From assembly GCF_002288925.2 (NCBI RefSeq), contig NW_022098001.1:15039457-15103456 (forward strand): a DNA stretch of 64,000 nucleotides, given 5' to 3'. Within the stretch, counting starts at the first letter, position 1; each line of letters opens with the position of its first letter. This stretch comes from Delphinapterus leucas. Lineage: Eukaryota > Chordata > Mammalia > Artiodactyla > Monodontidae. Positions 34,252 through 45,249 of this stretch are shown here, one piece after another. The notes beneath the pieces are model-generated. The model did no database searches. It had not been told where the DNA came from and saw only the letters and a list, made by a program, of their open reading frames with translations. A program made the translations under genes and the position numbers.

Positions 34252-35358
34252 GCCATAAATCTAGGGATATGACCTCACAATAGCAAATACTAGATATCAC
34301 TGAAAACAGGCCTTTTCAGGATCACTTTAAAAAGCAATACTAATGGGGTTATTTTATAAATATCGTAAATACACATTTAGAGAATGAATGAAAAAACCAT
34401 CTGTACTAAGTCTTATGAAAATGGATATTTGGAGCCTAAGGTAAATTTTCATTACCAGCCTATTGTATGGACTCAAAAAGCAATGTTATCTCAAAGCAAC
34501 TGAGTGGGAAGTAAAGTCGCCGTGTTTTGGAAAACTGTTAGATGCCTCAAAAAGTGACTTTAGTTGTGACAAATACAGTGATAGTAAAGGGAATATGAAG
34601 CACTTATGTAAGGTGGTTTTATGCATATGAGATTGGGAATGTTTAAAAGCAGTATTTCTGAATTACTATAATTTTTATAATACATCTTGATAAATTAATA
34701 AATATAACAGGTAGACATTTGTCTATTTCATTTACATTTCTAAAAGTTTATACCCTCACATTGGTCAAAACCTTTCTTTTGATCTTTAATCTTTCAAAAA
34801 TGGAGGCTCATCATTCTTTTTGTGTTTGCTGTCTATTTAAACATTTGTGGTACACAAAGGGCTTGGCACAAAGGAAGGAGTTAACAGATGCTAGCCCCTT
34901 TGCCTTCTTACTTCCTAATTAATGGCTCAATTCTCCTTGCTCTTTGCGGCTCAGATTCCACCAGGAGTTAGTTTGCTTCACTTTGCTTTGTTTTCTCTAA
35001 CAAGGGAGGCAGACTTGGGCTAGAAAAGCACCTGAATCTTTTTACCTGATATGTCCTGGCTGTCTTTCTACCATACAGCTGATGAGGGGTGATGGTGGGG
35101 TGCTAATTAAATTGGGATAATCTAATTTTTGCTGATGAAAATGATATATCATTTTGCCCAAGAGATATCATTCTTAGGAGACCTCACTCTGCTTGCCTTG
35201 AAGAGACAGGACACCTGCCCAATTGCAGGTCAGAGCCACACAGAAAAAATGTGCAGGGAAATATTTCTTATTGGGAATATTTTCTCATTACCACAGAGGC
35301 AGTGGTGCTCAGTGGTGGCTAAAACCAGACGGACATTAATGTGGCTGCTCTGGGTAAA
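34252..35358. other. No feature recognised
   Basis: AT-rich, no gene or named repeat. Confidence 0.45.
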
Positions 35359-35370
35359 GAGAATCACTGA

Positions 35371-35576
35371 GGGGCTTCCCTGGTGGTCCAGTGATTAAGA
35401 CTTCGCCTTCCAAAGCAGGGGATGCAGGTTCTATCCCTGGTTGGGGAGCTAAGATCCCACATGCCTCACAGCCAAAAACCCAGAACATAAAACAGAAGCA
35501 ATATTGTAACAAATTCAATAAAGACTTAAAAAAAAAAAAAAAAAGGTCCACATCAAAAAAATCTTTAAAAATAAAA
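35371..35576 (+). mobile_element. CHR-type SINE with extended A-rich tail
   Basis: Starts ggggcttccctggtggtcca, has a B-box-like ggttctatccc, two A-runs and an extra ~35 bp A-rich tail. Exact 11 bp duplication agaatcactga at 35360-35370 and 35577-35587. Confidence 0.92.
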
Positions 35577-35589
35577 AGAATCACTGATT

Positions 35590-35950
35590 TTTGCCCTTCT
35601 TAATCAAGGATGCCTCTTAATAGGGCAGTAGGTTGCTTCATTATTATAATTTTTTATCGCGTCCACTTGGGGACTTCAACAGCACCTTGGTTCTGTAGCA
35701 GCTTGTTACTGTAGACAGGATCCATACATTGATGGTACCATGTTCTTAGGAGCCACAGGCAGAAAAGTTGCCATTTGGGTATCTTCTTACAGCTGGAGAA
35801 GGAAAGCAATTGGTAGATGCAAGCCCTGGGACCAGGCTCTTGAGTGGTCTCTGGGTCTCTGGTCACCCAGCAGGTGAGTCTAGAGCAAGGCTCTGAAGCC
35901 AGCTCCAAAAAGGGAACAGAAAAATGGCTTCTTATTAGCTGACCAGGTGA
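35590..35950. other. No feature recognised
   Basis: Unassigned. Confidence 0.45.
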
Positions 35951-35954
35951 CCAG

Positions 35955-36210
35955 GGATAGCAGTGGTCTGGGGTCAGCCAGGCCAGGTGTGAATTTCAGG
36001 TCCTCTACTTACTAGCTATGTAAACTTGGGTGTATTAATTAACGTTTTTGCTTTCCATTTCTTTGGTTCAAAATGGGGATAACAATAGCCCCTCTCCCTT
36101 TCCCCATAAAGTTGTTGGAAGGATGAAATAAGGTAAATATGGGAAATGCTTTGCATATTGTCTGGCACCAACTACTCCAGAGATGTGAGCTATTATTATT
36201 GAGTATATTA
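35955..36210 (+). repeat. MIR SINE
   Basis: ctctacttactagctatgta, aaaatggggataacaatagc, ttgttggaaggatgaaataa, gcatattgtctggcacc. Confidence 0.82.
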
Positions 36211-37095
36211 CATTTTCTTTAAATCGCATTTGGCCACATCCTACTCATGTGTCATTAAGGAATTCCTTCTCTGAAGATACTGTTTTTCCTAAGAAAAATG
36301 TACATACAGATACCCCCCAAATTTTACAGATAATTTTAGAGAATTCAATAACCCTCTGAGTTCCAGACTGAAAAACATCGTGTGGCATAACACAGGGCTT
36401 TACTTTTAAACATCCTAAAACATTCACAGTTTCACAAATAGAAATATTAACTCACATATGAGATTACCTTATATTCAACCATTTCCTCTGTACTTTAATC
36501 TCTCTATTTCCTTTTCAGTGGAAGACGTCAACTTGGTTAATTACCTTTAGAGCTTCAAATATCTTAATCAATAATTGGACTGTTCACAATTTGTGGGTTA
36601 AGAAGTGGAAATCTGTACTGCAAAGTAGGCTTCAGTCCTCAAATGCGCGCGCAGGGTAAAGTGTTTCTACCTTTGGGAAAATGTTGGAAATGAGAAATCC
36701 TTCCAAGTTGCTTGAATACCTGACATCCTTTTGGGGGGAAATATGGGGAATATTTTCTCAGTCTTCTGAGGTTAGATGCCCTGATTTCCTTAGAGGTCAA
36801 TAGAATTCTGAGGGACACATTCTGCTGGAATTTGCCAGTTTCTGTTACCCAGTTTTCAAATATTTTATGAAAAACTCTTTCTGAATCATTGGTTATTTCA
36901 AATGCCACAGATTCTTCTAGTTGGTTTAATGAATCAAATAGGTCATGAAGAATGACTTTACTAACCAAAATGGCGCCTAAGTAGAGCAGTCCAAGTCTCC
37001 ATATCAATTATCGAAGCTTTGTTTTATAGTACTGCCAGAGGTGGGGAGAAGTGATGGATAAGAGTCTGAATAATAATGAATAATAATAACAACAG
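36211..37095. other. Unassigned; unsupported 122-codon minus frame
   Basis: A minus-strand frame (36639-37007) starts with TTG, not ATG, and matches no family I know. No splice or promoter evidence. Reported only so it is not mistaken for a gene. Confidence 0.4.
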
Positions 37096-37099
37096 CAGC

Positions 37100-37250
37100 A
37101 TTAATAGCAGCTGTTATTTACAGAGCATCTACTATTATAGCACTGGGCTAGGCATTGTGCTCTTCAGTTCATATGCATTGTCTGATTTAATCTTCACAAC
37201 AATCCCATAAGACAGGGCTCACATATGAGGAAAATGAGGAGCCAAGAAGT
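37100..37250 (-). repeat. MIR fragment, minus strand
   Basis: gctgttatttacagagcatc, gggctaggcattgtgctctt, gatttaatcttcacaacaat, gaggaaaatgagg. Confidence 0.75.
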
Positions 37251-38390
37251 GCTTCTTTTTCAACTTCAGTGGTATCAAATCAAGAATATCCAAACTTTTC
37301 CAGAGAAAAAGCAAACCGAAGTCTTATGATTACCTACATTATGGATGGAATCGAGTGGAAAAGAAGTAGGAAGTTAGGAGAGATGGGGGAAGGGGGACTT
37401 GCTGAAAATTAAAGTTACCCACAAATGTGCTGCTGGGGAGGCTTTCATCACAACTCACCATGGAGGAGGCCTTGAGGCGGTGGTGGCTGACTGAGGACCA
37501 CTCCAGGTCTGTTGAAGGGGGGATTCTGAGGTGTTAATTAAACATAGCCTTCTCCCTTCTGCCCTCCAGATTCTGCATCCATTGAGAAGTAAACAGGAGT
37601 TATACAGGGAGAAAAGCATCCACTTTCTAGATAGCCAAGCTGATTGGAGAGCATGATTAGACCTTTGGAAAACAAAGTGGTTTGACCCCATTCCTCCAAA
37701 TCAAACCTGGGGTACTGGGCACAGGAAAGCAGCATGGAGCATTAGGCCTGGCCTTACACTTGCGAGTCTAGGAGACTGTGAGATGGGAAGAAGGAGGGAA
37801 CCTCAAGTGTGCCTTTAACCCATTAACCTTGCCCAACAGAGAACATGCACATCCAGGGACCAATGGATGTCAAACTCTAGTCATCTCAACAACCAGATAA
37901 TCACTCTGCCCACAGGAGGAGGATTGAGAGGTTAAGAGAGGGATCAGAAGCATTATTCCAGAAGTCTGTCCTCTGGAGAATAGAATGGAGGTTCCCTCTC
38001 CTCTACAGAAATGTGAAGACAGGTTACTGAACCTCCTGCCTCAACCCTCATGTCACCCTGACGCCCAACAGGAACCTCTACCATAAAGCCCTATGTGCTC
38101 AATTTTAATTCGCTTTTCTCTAATGGATGCCACATATCACAGGAATCCAAGATCTAGACTCAAATAGAAATAGATAAAACAATAACAGGAGCATAAAGAA
38201 ACAAAGTGCTTCAGGCAGATTCTCCACCACCAATGAAAGAATAAACTGCTACTCATATGCTGCTCAGGTGTGGACGTATGAAAATTGTATGTAAAAATAC
38301 ATAAAGCATATAGTTCTAAGTCTATCGATGACGTGGACTATGGTGATGATTTGTTAGATACAACACCAGATGCATGATCCATGAAACAAA
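37251..38390. other. No feature recognised
   Basis: About 1.1 kb, unassigned. Confidence 0.45.
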
Positions 38391-38394
38391 TAGT

Positions 38395-39078
38395 TGATTA
38401 TTATGAAGTTAACCTTATGGGAGTTCCCTTGTGTGTTATTTGTCATTTTTCCCTTGTTGCTTTTAATATTATTTCTTTGTCTTTAATTTTTGTTAATTTG
38501 ATTACTATATGTCTTGGCATGTTCCTCCTTGGGTTTATCCTGCCTGGGACTCTCTGCACTTCCTGGACTTGGGTGGCTATTTCCTTTCCCATGTTAAAGA
38601 AGTTTTCAACTATAATCTCTTCAAATATTTTCTCAGGTCCTTTCTCTCACTCTTCTCCTACTGGGACCCCTGTAATGCGAATAATGGTACATTTAATGTT
38701 GTCCCAGAGGCCTCTTAGGCTGTCTTCATTTCTTTTCATTCTTTTTTCTTTATTCTGTTCCATGTCAGTGATTTTCACCATTCTGTCTTCCAGGTCACTT
38801 ATCCATTCTTCTGCCTCAGTTATTCTCCCATTGATTCCTTCTAGTGTGTTTTTCATTTCAGTTATTGTATTGTTCATCTCTGTTTGTTTGTTCTTTAGTT
38901 CTTCTAGGTCTTTGTTAAACATTTCTTGCATCTTCTCGATCCTTACCTCCATTCTTGTTCCGAGATCCTGATTCATCTTCACTATCATGATTCTGAATTT
39001 TTTTTCCAGAAGGTTGCCTATCTCCACTTCACTTAGTTGTTTTTCTAGGGTTTTATCTTGTTCCTTCATCTGGGACAT
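38395..39078 (-). pseudogene. L1 ORF1 remnant
   Basis: L1 ORF1p is a trimeric RNA-binding chaperone. Here the N-terminal coiled-coil segment is open from 39078 to 38647 (MSQMKEQDKTLEKQLSEVE at the start, then NTITEMKNTLEGINGRITEA and EEWISDLEDRMVKITDMEQ). A stop follows GVPVGEE. The RNA-binding and C-terminal part continues to 38395 with a further stop in the KDKE...KATREK region. Not functional. The long plus-strand open frame over the same place is its shadow. Confidence 0.9.
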
Positions 39079-39590
39079 CTACCACTGCCGTTTAATTTCT
39101 TCTAAATTTCTGTGATTGTGGTTTCCGTTCTGCAGGCTGCAAGATTGTAATTCTTGCTTCTGCTGTCTGCCCTCTTGTGAATGAGGCTATCTAAGAGACT
39201 TGTGCAAGCTTCCTGATGGGAGGGACTGGTGGTGGGTGGAGGAAGGTCTTGTCCCTCTGGTGGGAAGGGCCATGCTCAGGAAAACCTGCTTGTCTGCTGA
39301 TGGGTGGGGCTGTGTTCCCACCTTGTCGGTGGTTTAACCTGAGGTGACCCAGCACTGGAGCTTACAGACTGTTTGGTGGGGCTAATGGCAGCCTCTGGGA
39401 GCGCTCACGCCAATGGGTACTTCCCAGAACTGCTGCTGCCAGTGTCCTTGTCCCCACAGTGAGCCCCAGCCACCCCCTGCCTCCACAGTAGACCCTCCAA
39501 TACCAGCAGGTAGGTCTAGCCCAGTCACTTATTGGGTCACTGCTTTTTTCCCCTGGGTCCTGGTGCACATGAGATTTTGTGTGTGCTCTC

Positions 39591-39638
39591 CAAGAGTGGA
39601 GTCTCTGTTTCCCCCAAGAGTGGAGTCTCTGTTTCCCC
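39591..39638. repeat. 24-bp tandem duplication in the L1 5' UTR
   Basis: Two exact adjacent copies (39591-39614 and 39615-39638) beginning caagagtggagtctctg. The matching place in the other L1 (around 3880-3910) has one diverged copy. Confidence 0.9.
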
Positions 39639-39989
39639 CAGTCCTGTGATCAAACCCCACTGACCTTCAAAGTTAGATTCTCTGGGGACTCTTCCTCCCA
39701 TTGCTGGACCCCCAGGCTGGGAAGCCTGATGTGGGGTCAGAAGTTTCACTCCTGGGGGATACTTCTGTGATATAATTGTTTTCCAGTTTGTGGGTCGCCC
39801 ACCCAGTGGGTATGGGATTTGAGTTTATCACAATTGTGCCCCTCCTACCGTCTCGCTGTGGCTTCCTCTTTATCTTTGCATATAGGGTATACTGTTTTGG
39901 TAGGTTCCAGCATTTTATTGTCAATGGTTGTTCAGCAGTTAGTTGTGATTTTGGTGTTTTCATAAGAAGGGGGCAAGCTCGTGTCCTTC

Positions 39990-40005
39990 TATTCAGCCAT
40001 CTTGA
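39990..40005 (-). promoter_or_regulatory. YY1-like site at the L1 5' end
   Basis: Minus-strand CAAGATGGC core just inside the L1 start. In human L1 the equivalent site binds YY1 and sets the transcription start. Function here is inferred by analogy. Confidence 0.6.
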
Positions 40006-40019
40006 GCTAATCTCCCACT

Positions 40020-40408
40020 AACATTTGACAGAGACTCAAAGGCAGACAGAGGAGTGGGATAGCTTTACAGGTGGAAAAAAGGGGGAGGCTTCAGGTATTC
40101 CCTGATTGGAGGCTGTTGGCATGGGGAAGCTCCAGAGGGCTAACTAGAAATGGGGCATCCTAGGTGACTGGTTAGGGGATGTATTTGGCTTTCTCTGGTT
40201 GGTCCTAAGTTGGAAGCTGTCAGTTATAAATCAAGTCCTGGCAGATTGTTACAGAAGTTATTGTTTAACTTCCTGGATTGTCACTGGAGATAGCAATCTG
40301 GCTTCCTCAAGTCTGACTTATACCAGGCTGGCTTCCTGGGTTGCTTATTGCAGATAAAGAGGTTGGTTTCCTGGGCAGGTTACTGTAGGTTGTGGGTCAA
40401 AGTTCTAT
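40020..40408 (-). mobile_element. Probable LTR fragment
   Basis: Contains cttcaggtattccctgattg, gaggctgttggcatggggaa and repeated ggcttcctggg words, resembling artiodactyl LTR text. Orientation and family uncertain. The L1 abuts it. Confidence 0.4.
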
Positions 40409-40410
40409 TT

Positions 40411-40608
40411 TTTTATTTTTTGTGGTACACGGGCCTCTCACTGTTGTGGCCTCTCCCGTTGCGGAGCACAGGCTCTGGACGCGCAGGCTCAGCGGCCATG
40501 GCTCAAGGGCCCAGCCGCTCCACGGCATGTGGGATCTTCCCGGACCGGGACACGAACCCGCGTCCCCCTGCATCGGCAGGCGGACTCTCAACCACTGCGC
40601 CACCAGGA
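40411..40608 (-). mobile_element. CHR SINE, minus strand, 5' end clipped
   Basis: tgtggtacacgggcctctca to gcgccaccagg. The final gaagccc of a complete copy is missing. No clear duplication. Confidence 0.93.
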
Positions 40609-40735
40609 AATGTTGCACAACATTGTGAATGTACTAAATGCTACTGAACCGTATACTTCAAAAAGTTTAATTTTATATTATGTGAATTCTGCCTCAATTT
40701 TAAAAAGTGGGGGCATATAATTAAACCAAAATAAA
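40609..40735 (+). mobile_element. L1MA-like 3' end
   Basis: gttgcacaacattgtgaatg, tactaaatgctactgaaccg, tatgtgaattctgcctcaat. Closely similar to 59393-59490. Confidence 0.8.
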
Positions 40736-41240
40736 ACCTATAGTGGGCATCCTACATCTTTCTAAGATGATTCATTGCTGGGACTCAGACATGTCCAGGC
40801 CTGCCTAGAAATTATGAGCTGGGCTGCCTGAGGGACAGAGGTCCGCCTGAGAAAGGATCTGCTCCTACAGGAAGAGAAAAAGGCAGGCTTGATCCAGTAA
40901 GGCATGGGGGAGGGTGATTCAAAGAATTAAGTGTTTCTGGCCCTCACCTTTCCCTGATGTAACTGCATGTCCCCTGTATTCTAGGCCACCTGGGTTGCCC
41001 TTTCCTTTAGTATCAGGCCCCAGCTCTGTCTTGACAGTAGGATACACTCCCAAATAGTGCTAATAGCTCCAAGGGGTAGTGCTGCTAACACAGCCTGCCA
41101 GGGCGCTCTCGTCACTTGTACCAAAATTCTGCTCTGGTTTTTTCTCACACTGCTTCTGACCAATCTACTACCTCTCCATGCCACACTACCTTCTTCCCAG
41201 CATATGTTCTTGATGCCCGCTGAAGGCTTTTGTAATGATG
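40736..41240. other. No feature recognised
   Basis: Unassigned. Confidence 0.45.
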
Positions 41241-41244
41241 GAAT

Positions 41245-41850
41245 TGTTACTGGATGGGGAACCCCTTCCAGGGCCTGAGAGAGGGCTCCTGTCTAACACT
41301 CGGAAATGAATTGTCCGAGGAGACACACATACTGACAAAGCAAAAGACTTTATTGGGAAGGGGCACCAGGGCAGAGAGCAGCAGGGTAGGGGAACCCAGG
41401 GGAACTGCTCTGCCACACGGCTCACAGTCTCAGGTTTTAAGGTAATGGGGTTAGCTTTCTGGCTTGTCTCTGGCCAATCATCTTGCTTGTGCCCATATTT
41501 GGTCTGACTCGGGTCCTTCCTGGTGGTGCCCACGTCTCTCAGCCAAGATGGATTCAAGTGTGAGGATTTCTGGAAGGTTGGCCAGACATATTACGGGCTG
41601 GTGTCTCCTCCCTACTTTTGCCCCTCCCGAATTCTTCCAGTTGGCTGTAGCTTGTCAGTTCCGTGTTCCTTATTGGGACTTCCTGTTGTGAGATAACTCA
41701 CGGCAAGCAGTCATTATCCTGCCTGGCCAGGGTGGGCGGTTTCAGTCAATTACATCATTAAACAAGGAACCTGGCTGGGCACCAGGCATCACTTTCCCTA
41801 AAGTCCTGGGTCAAATCTACCCAGGCCAGTCTCATGGCAGAGGCCTCCTT
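41245..41850 (-). mobile_element. Solo LTR, ERV1-like, minus strand
   Basis: Plus strand begins tgttactggatggggaaccc (reverse of an LTR 3' end). A poly(A) signal reads in reverse as tttatt near 41349, and a reverse CCAAT (attgg-type) region lies further right. No internal retroviral genes. Right edge uncertain. Confidence 0.6.
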
Positions 41851-42054
41851 CCGGCCCTGACCATCATCATGCACCTGGAGCCTATTCCCTCAGTACAGAG
41901 GTCTATTTCCAATTTTCTCTCTCCTTGAAGTCTAGAAACATTTTCACTCCTCCCCCCTCTCTTTTCTCCTGGACTGGCTCAGAGAAAACCAAACGTCAGA
42001 GATCATCAAAGCCAGGATAAGCTACTAGTAAAAGCAGGACATTATTTCAGAGAG
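41851..42054. other. Unassigned
   Basis: Nothing recognised. Confidence 0.4.
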
Positions 42055-42310
42055 GGAAACATTACACAAACTTTAAAAAGAATTCAACCTAATTAGCAAT
42101 CAGAGAAATACTAAATACAACCTGCATTTTATACCCACCAGATTGACAAAAACGAGAAAGACTAACAATACCAGCTGTTGGCAAGGAAGTGGAGCAATGA
42201 GGCTCCATCACCCGCTGACTGTCAGAGTGAAATGCAGTAACGAGGGACAGTGTCCAGCAAGAGCACATGCTCAGTGTCGCTGGCCTCACTAGCCCTGCGT
42301 CCTTTCACTT
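42055..42310 (+). mobile_element. L1M piece, plus strand
   Basis: aattcaacctaattagcaat, cagagaaatactaaatacaa, ccaccagattgacaaaaac and ccagctgttggcaaggaagt are L1 ORF2 C-terminal wording. Confidence 0.75.
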
Positions 42311-42319
42311 CATAAAGGC

Positions 42320-42965
42320 AGAGCAAATCCTCTTTGCATCAACAGGAACATTCCAGACCAAGGTCTGGCCTCCCCTTCACGTAACCTCTCTGCCAAAGCA
42401 AAGTCTCCGTAGGATGGCTCCGCCCCCATCCCTTCGGGCGACTGGCACAAGAGGCAGGCCTGGGGTTCTTCCTGCCTCTGCTCCCCCTCGGGGCTCCCAG
42501 TGAGCCAGGCTGGGACCTGGGACCTGGGACCCTTTGCTGCAGTGCTTGCACCTGGACAACCGTCTCCTCGAGTAACGGAATACAAAGAAACTATAAGGGA
42601 CTAAAAATAACGGCACGCATGTGCAGCTTGGGCAAATTATGAACAATAAGATACAAAAAAGGCCAAAGTCCAACTGCCACTTCTGAGGTGCTGGGATTAA
42701 AAGCAGGGTATTACCCATGATCCCCGCACACAGCACCACCAAAGGGGTGAGCAGACCATCTAAGCCAGCCCTCCAGTGGACCCCCTCCCACCCCATTTAA
42801 GGAAGCAGCTCATTCCTCCCCAACCACCTGGGGATCAAGCATGAGCACCTGTTACTTGTTCTCTCTCCCTTGTGCTGAAGCATGAGTCCCAGTAAAGCCT
42901 TGCCTGAATTTCTCTCCTGGCCTCTTATCAGTTTCTGTTGATTAAAGGGTCCAAGGACCCAGTGT
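42320..42965 (+). mobile_element. LTR, ERV1-like, plus strand
   Basis: Promoter-like catttaagg region near 42795, a variant poly(A) signal agtaaa near 42891, then gccttgcctgaatttctctc and cttatcagtttctgttgatt typical of R-U5. Left edge is uncertain. Confidence 0.6.
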
Positions 42966-42969
42966 TCCC

Positions 42970-43340
42970 ACCCTGGGTCAGTGTCACAAAGGTGGATGAA
43001 AGGATTTCCAGCTCCTGCAGTGCCCTCCTTCCACTGGGCCTTGCCGCTTTAGGGCTGGCATGCTTCGTGCCGGGGTCAGCAGCACCTTTGGCCCTGGGCT
43101 AGGTCTCTGCAGGGAGCAGAGTGGGAGCACAGACATGCAGACGTCTTGGGTAGATGAGGGCACCCTCCTCGGCGCTCCAGGAAGCTGGAGTAAAGGCCCT
43201 TCCACAGAGAGAAATAAAGGCTAGGACCAGCTGGTGATGAAGTTGGTGATGGTACATATTGGTTCTCCAATTTGATACCCTGCTGGCCTGGCTGGAAACC
43301 AACAACAAAATGCTAGTAAATCAGGTAATCCTCTGGAGCC
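42970..43340. other. No feature recognised
   Basis: Unassigned. Confidence 0.45.
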
Positions 43341-43344
43341 AATT

Positions 43345-43625
43345 CTGTAGAATGCTTCTCAAAGGGAGGTCTTCAAACTATTAGCATCAGGACTTCCCTG
43401 ACGGTCCAGGGGTTAAGATTCTGCCCTTCCAATGCAGGGGGCACGGGTTCAATCCGTGGCCGGGGACCTAAGATCCTGCCTGGTGCAGACAAAAAAAAAA
43501 AAAACAAAAACTCTTCACATTAGCATCAGGTGCAAATTTGTTTAGACCTGGATGCTCAGGTCCTACCCTAGGCCTCCTGAATGAGAGCTGAGGAACCTAC
43601 ACTTTAAGGAATTCCTCAGAGGACT
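43345..43625. mobile_element. MER5-like hAT fragment split by SINE
   Basis: gcttctcaaagggaggtctt and, past the SINE, gcaaatttgtttagacctgg and acctacactttaaggaattc keep MER5 order loosely. Confidence 0.5.
43391..43518 (+). mobile_element. Short CHR-type SINE
   Basis: gacttccctgacggtccagg, B-box-like gggttcaatcc, A-tail. Exact duplication attagcatcag at 43380-43390 and 43519-43529. Confidence 0.92.
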
Positions 43626-43629
43626 CCCC

Positions 43630-44620
43630 GCCATCAGGGGATTCAGGAGCCTCTCTGCGAAGACAGCTGAGCCTCTGAGGACACCTGGGCTCCGCCTCCT
43701 CCTATTAGCTCAGTCTCTTCACTGATGATCAGGGAGCCCCACACATCCAAGGGACTCAAGGATTGTTCTCCAAGCGCATTCCATCTGCAGAACACAAACT
43801 CCTTGTGCCAGAATTCCTTTAAGAGGCTTTGTTTTGTAGAATGTCTGAACAGTGTCCTTCAAGGAGATGTTCATATCCCTAACGGGTTGTCAACATCATT
43901 TTTTGCTTTAATTGTGATATTGTGAAACATGAGATTTGGAACGCGTCTTAACACAGTTTAGTCTGTTATAGCCTGAAAGCCGCTTGGGATTTGTTCCTTT
44001 AATGTATGTATCACATAAAGGGAGGAGGGGGCAGGGGGCTGTGTGCAGAGCTTCAGGTGCCTTCACCCCCTGCCCTCACCTCACAGAGGTGGGCTCCAGG
44101 TCAGCTTGCCCTTTAGTGTACCGGGTTGCCTGAATTTTTTCCCATGGGTACGCTCTGTATCTTCTTCTTCCCTCATTTTCCCCCTCCAGCTTTTACTCTG
44201 GAGTCTGTAAAGGTAATAATGCCAAAGACAGACCAAAAGCAGGATTTTACACATTGACTTGAATCTCTTGTTACTCACAGTTTGGAATTGTTACTTAGTT
44301 ACCAGAAGAGTCTGGCTTGGACTCCAAGAAAATTAGTTTGACGCTAAAAACTTAAAAATGCCAGATGTGCTCCAATGTTTAGACAGGCTTGGCAGATGAA
44401 AAGTTCCAGAATTGGAAAATGGTACAAGCATGAAACCCACTCAAAATTCACAGACCTCTGCATTTACGCATTTTCCCCTCTTTTTTCTCCTCCTGGTCAA
44501 TTAATTGTGTATGGGTGGGCCGCAAATCCGTGCTCTGACAAACATTCCTTCACCTGCAACAAATGATTTATCATGGCTTTTCCCAGAGGCAGTCTACATT
44601 TCTATGAACTTAAAAAAGTA
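43630..44620. other. No feature recognised
   Basis: About 1 kb, no supported gene or named repeat. Confidence 0.45.
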
Positions 44621-44623
44621 GTG

Positions 44624-44834
44624 GGGCTTCCCTGGTGGCGCAGTGGTTGAGAGTCCGCCTGCCGGTGCAGAGGACACGGGTTCGTGTCCCGGTCCGGGAA
44701 GATCCCACATGATGCGGAGCGGCTGGGCCCGTGAGCCATGGCCGCTGAGCCTGCGCGTCTGGAGCCTGTGCTCCGCAACGGGAGAAGCCACAGCAGTGAG
44801 AGGCCCGCATACCGCAAAAAAAAAAAAAAAAAAA
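44624..44834 (+). mobile_element. CHR SINE
   Basis: Full-length short CHR, GGGCTTCCC to A-tail, close to the family consensus. No obvious duplication. Confidence 0.95.
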
Positions 44835-44959
44835 GAACCAGTGGTTCCTGCTCTAGAAAAGGAAGAAGGCGGAATCTCGATGGAGCCCCCCTATTATTTT
44901 TTATTTATAGAAAATCATAGATGAGGAAGCATTGCAATTTGTAAATATGTATGGTATGT

Positions 44960-45107
44960 CTCCCCTGCTAAACCTGTGTTATTAACACCACAGATCGAAG
45001 TCTGATCCAGCCCACCTGGGGTGGGGCCCCTGAGGATTTGCATTTTTAACAAGTTCCCAAGCGGTGCTGATGCTGCTCATCTAGGGACCCCACTTTAAGA
45101 ACCACTG
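44960..45107 (+). mobile_element. MER5A-like hAT fragment (first of three)
   Basis: gaggatttgcatttttaaca, gcggtgctgatgctgctcat and an end at taagaaccactg. Confidence 0.75.
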
Positions 45108-45113
45108 GTCAGA

Positions 45114-45245
45114 GCAGTGATTCTCTCAGCCTTGGCTGCACTTTAGGAGCACGGCGGGGGGCGGGGGGCGGGTTAAAAACCTGAATGCCTGGACCCACCT
45201 CAGAAGAGCAGTTGGTTGTGAAAGTCACGTCAGCACTTTCAATCA
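45114..45245 (+). mobile_element. MER5-like hAT fragment (second)
   Basis: Starts gcagtgattctctcagcctt just past the first copy. Carries a G-rich expansion at 45156-45172. Confidence 0.6.
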
Positions 45246-45249
45246 CTCT

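Larger units (their letters stand above)
38395..40015 (-). mobile_element. L1 5' part only (5' UTR plus ORF1), minus strand
   Basis: From right to left: L1 start near 40015 with the sense motif CAAGATGGCTGAATAG, a GC-rich 5' UTR (39190-40015), then ORF1 (38395-39078). ORF2 and the 3' UTR are missing, with a sharp end near 38395. This is the reverse of the usual 5' truncation and implies a later deletion or rearrangement. Confidence 0.9.

Noticed and set aside
36639..37007. 122-codon minus-strand frame with a hydrophobic start
   Set aside because: It begins with TTG rather than ATG, has no family match, and no splice or promoter evidence. Chance frames of this length occur elsewhere in the window.
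38381..38971. 196-codon plus-strand frame, longest gap-free frame in the window
   Set aside because: It is the antisense shadow of L1 ORF1; the hydrophobic serine-rich text comes from reading the coiled-coil codons backward.
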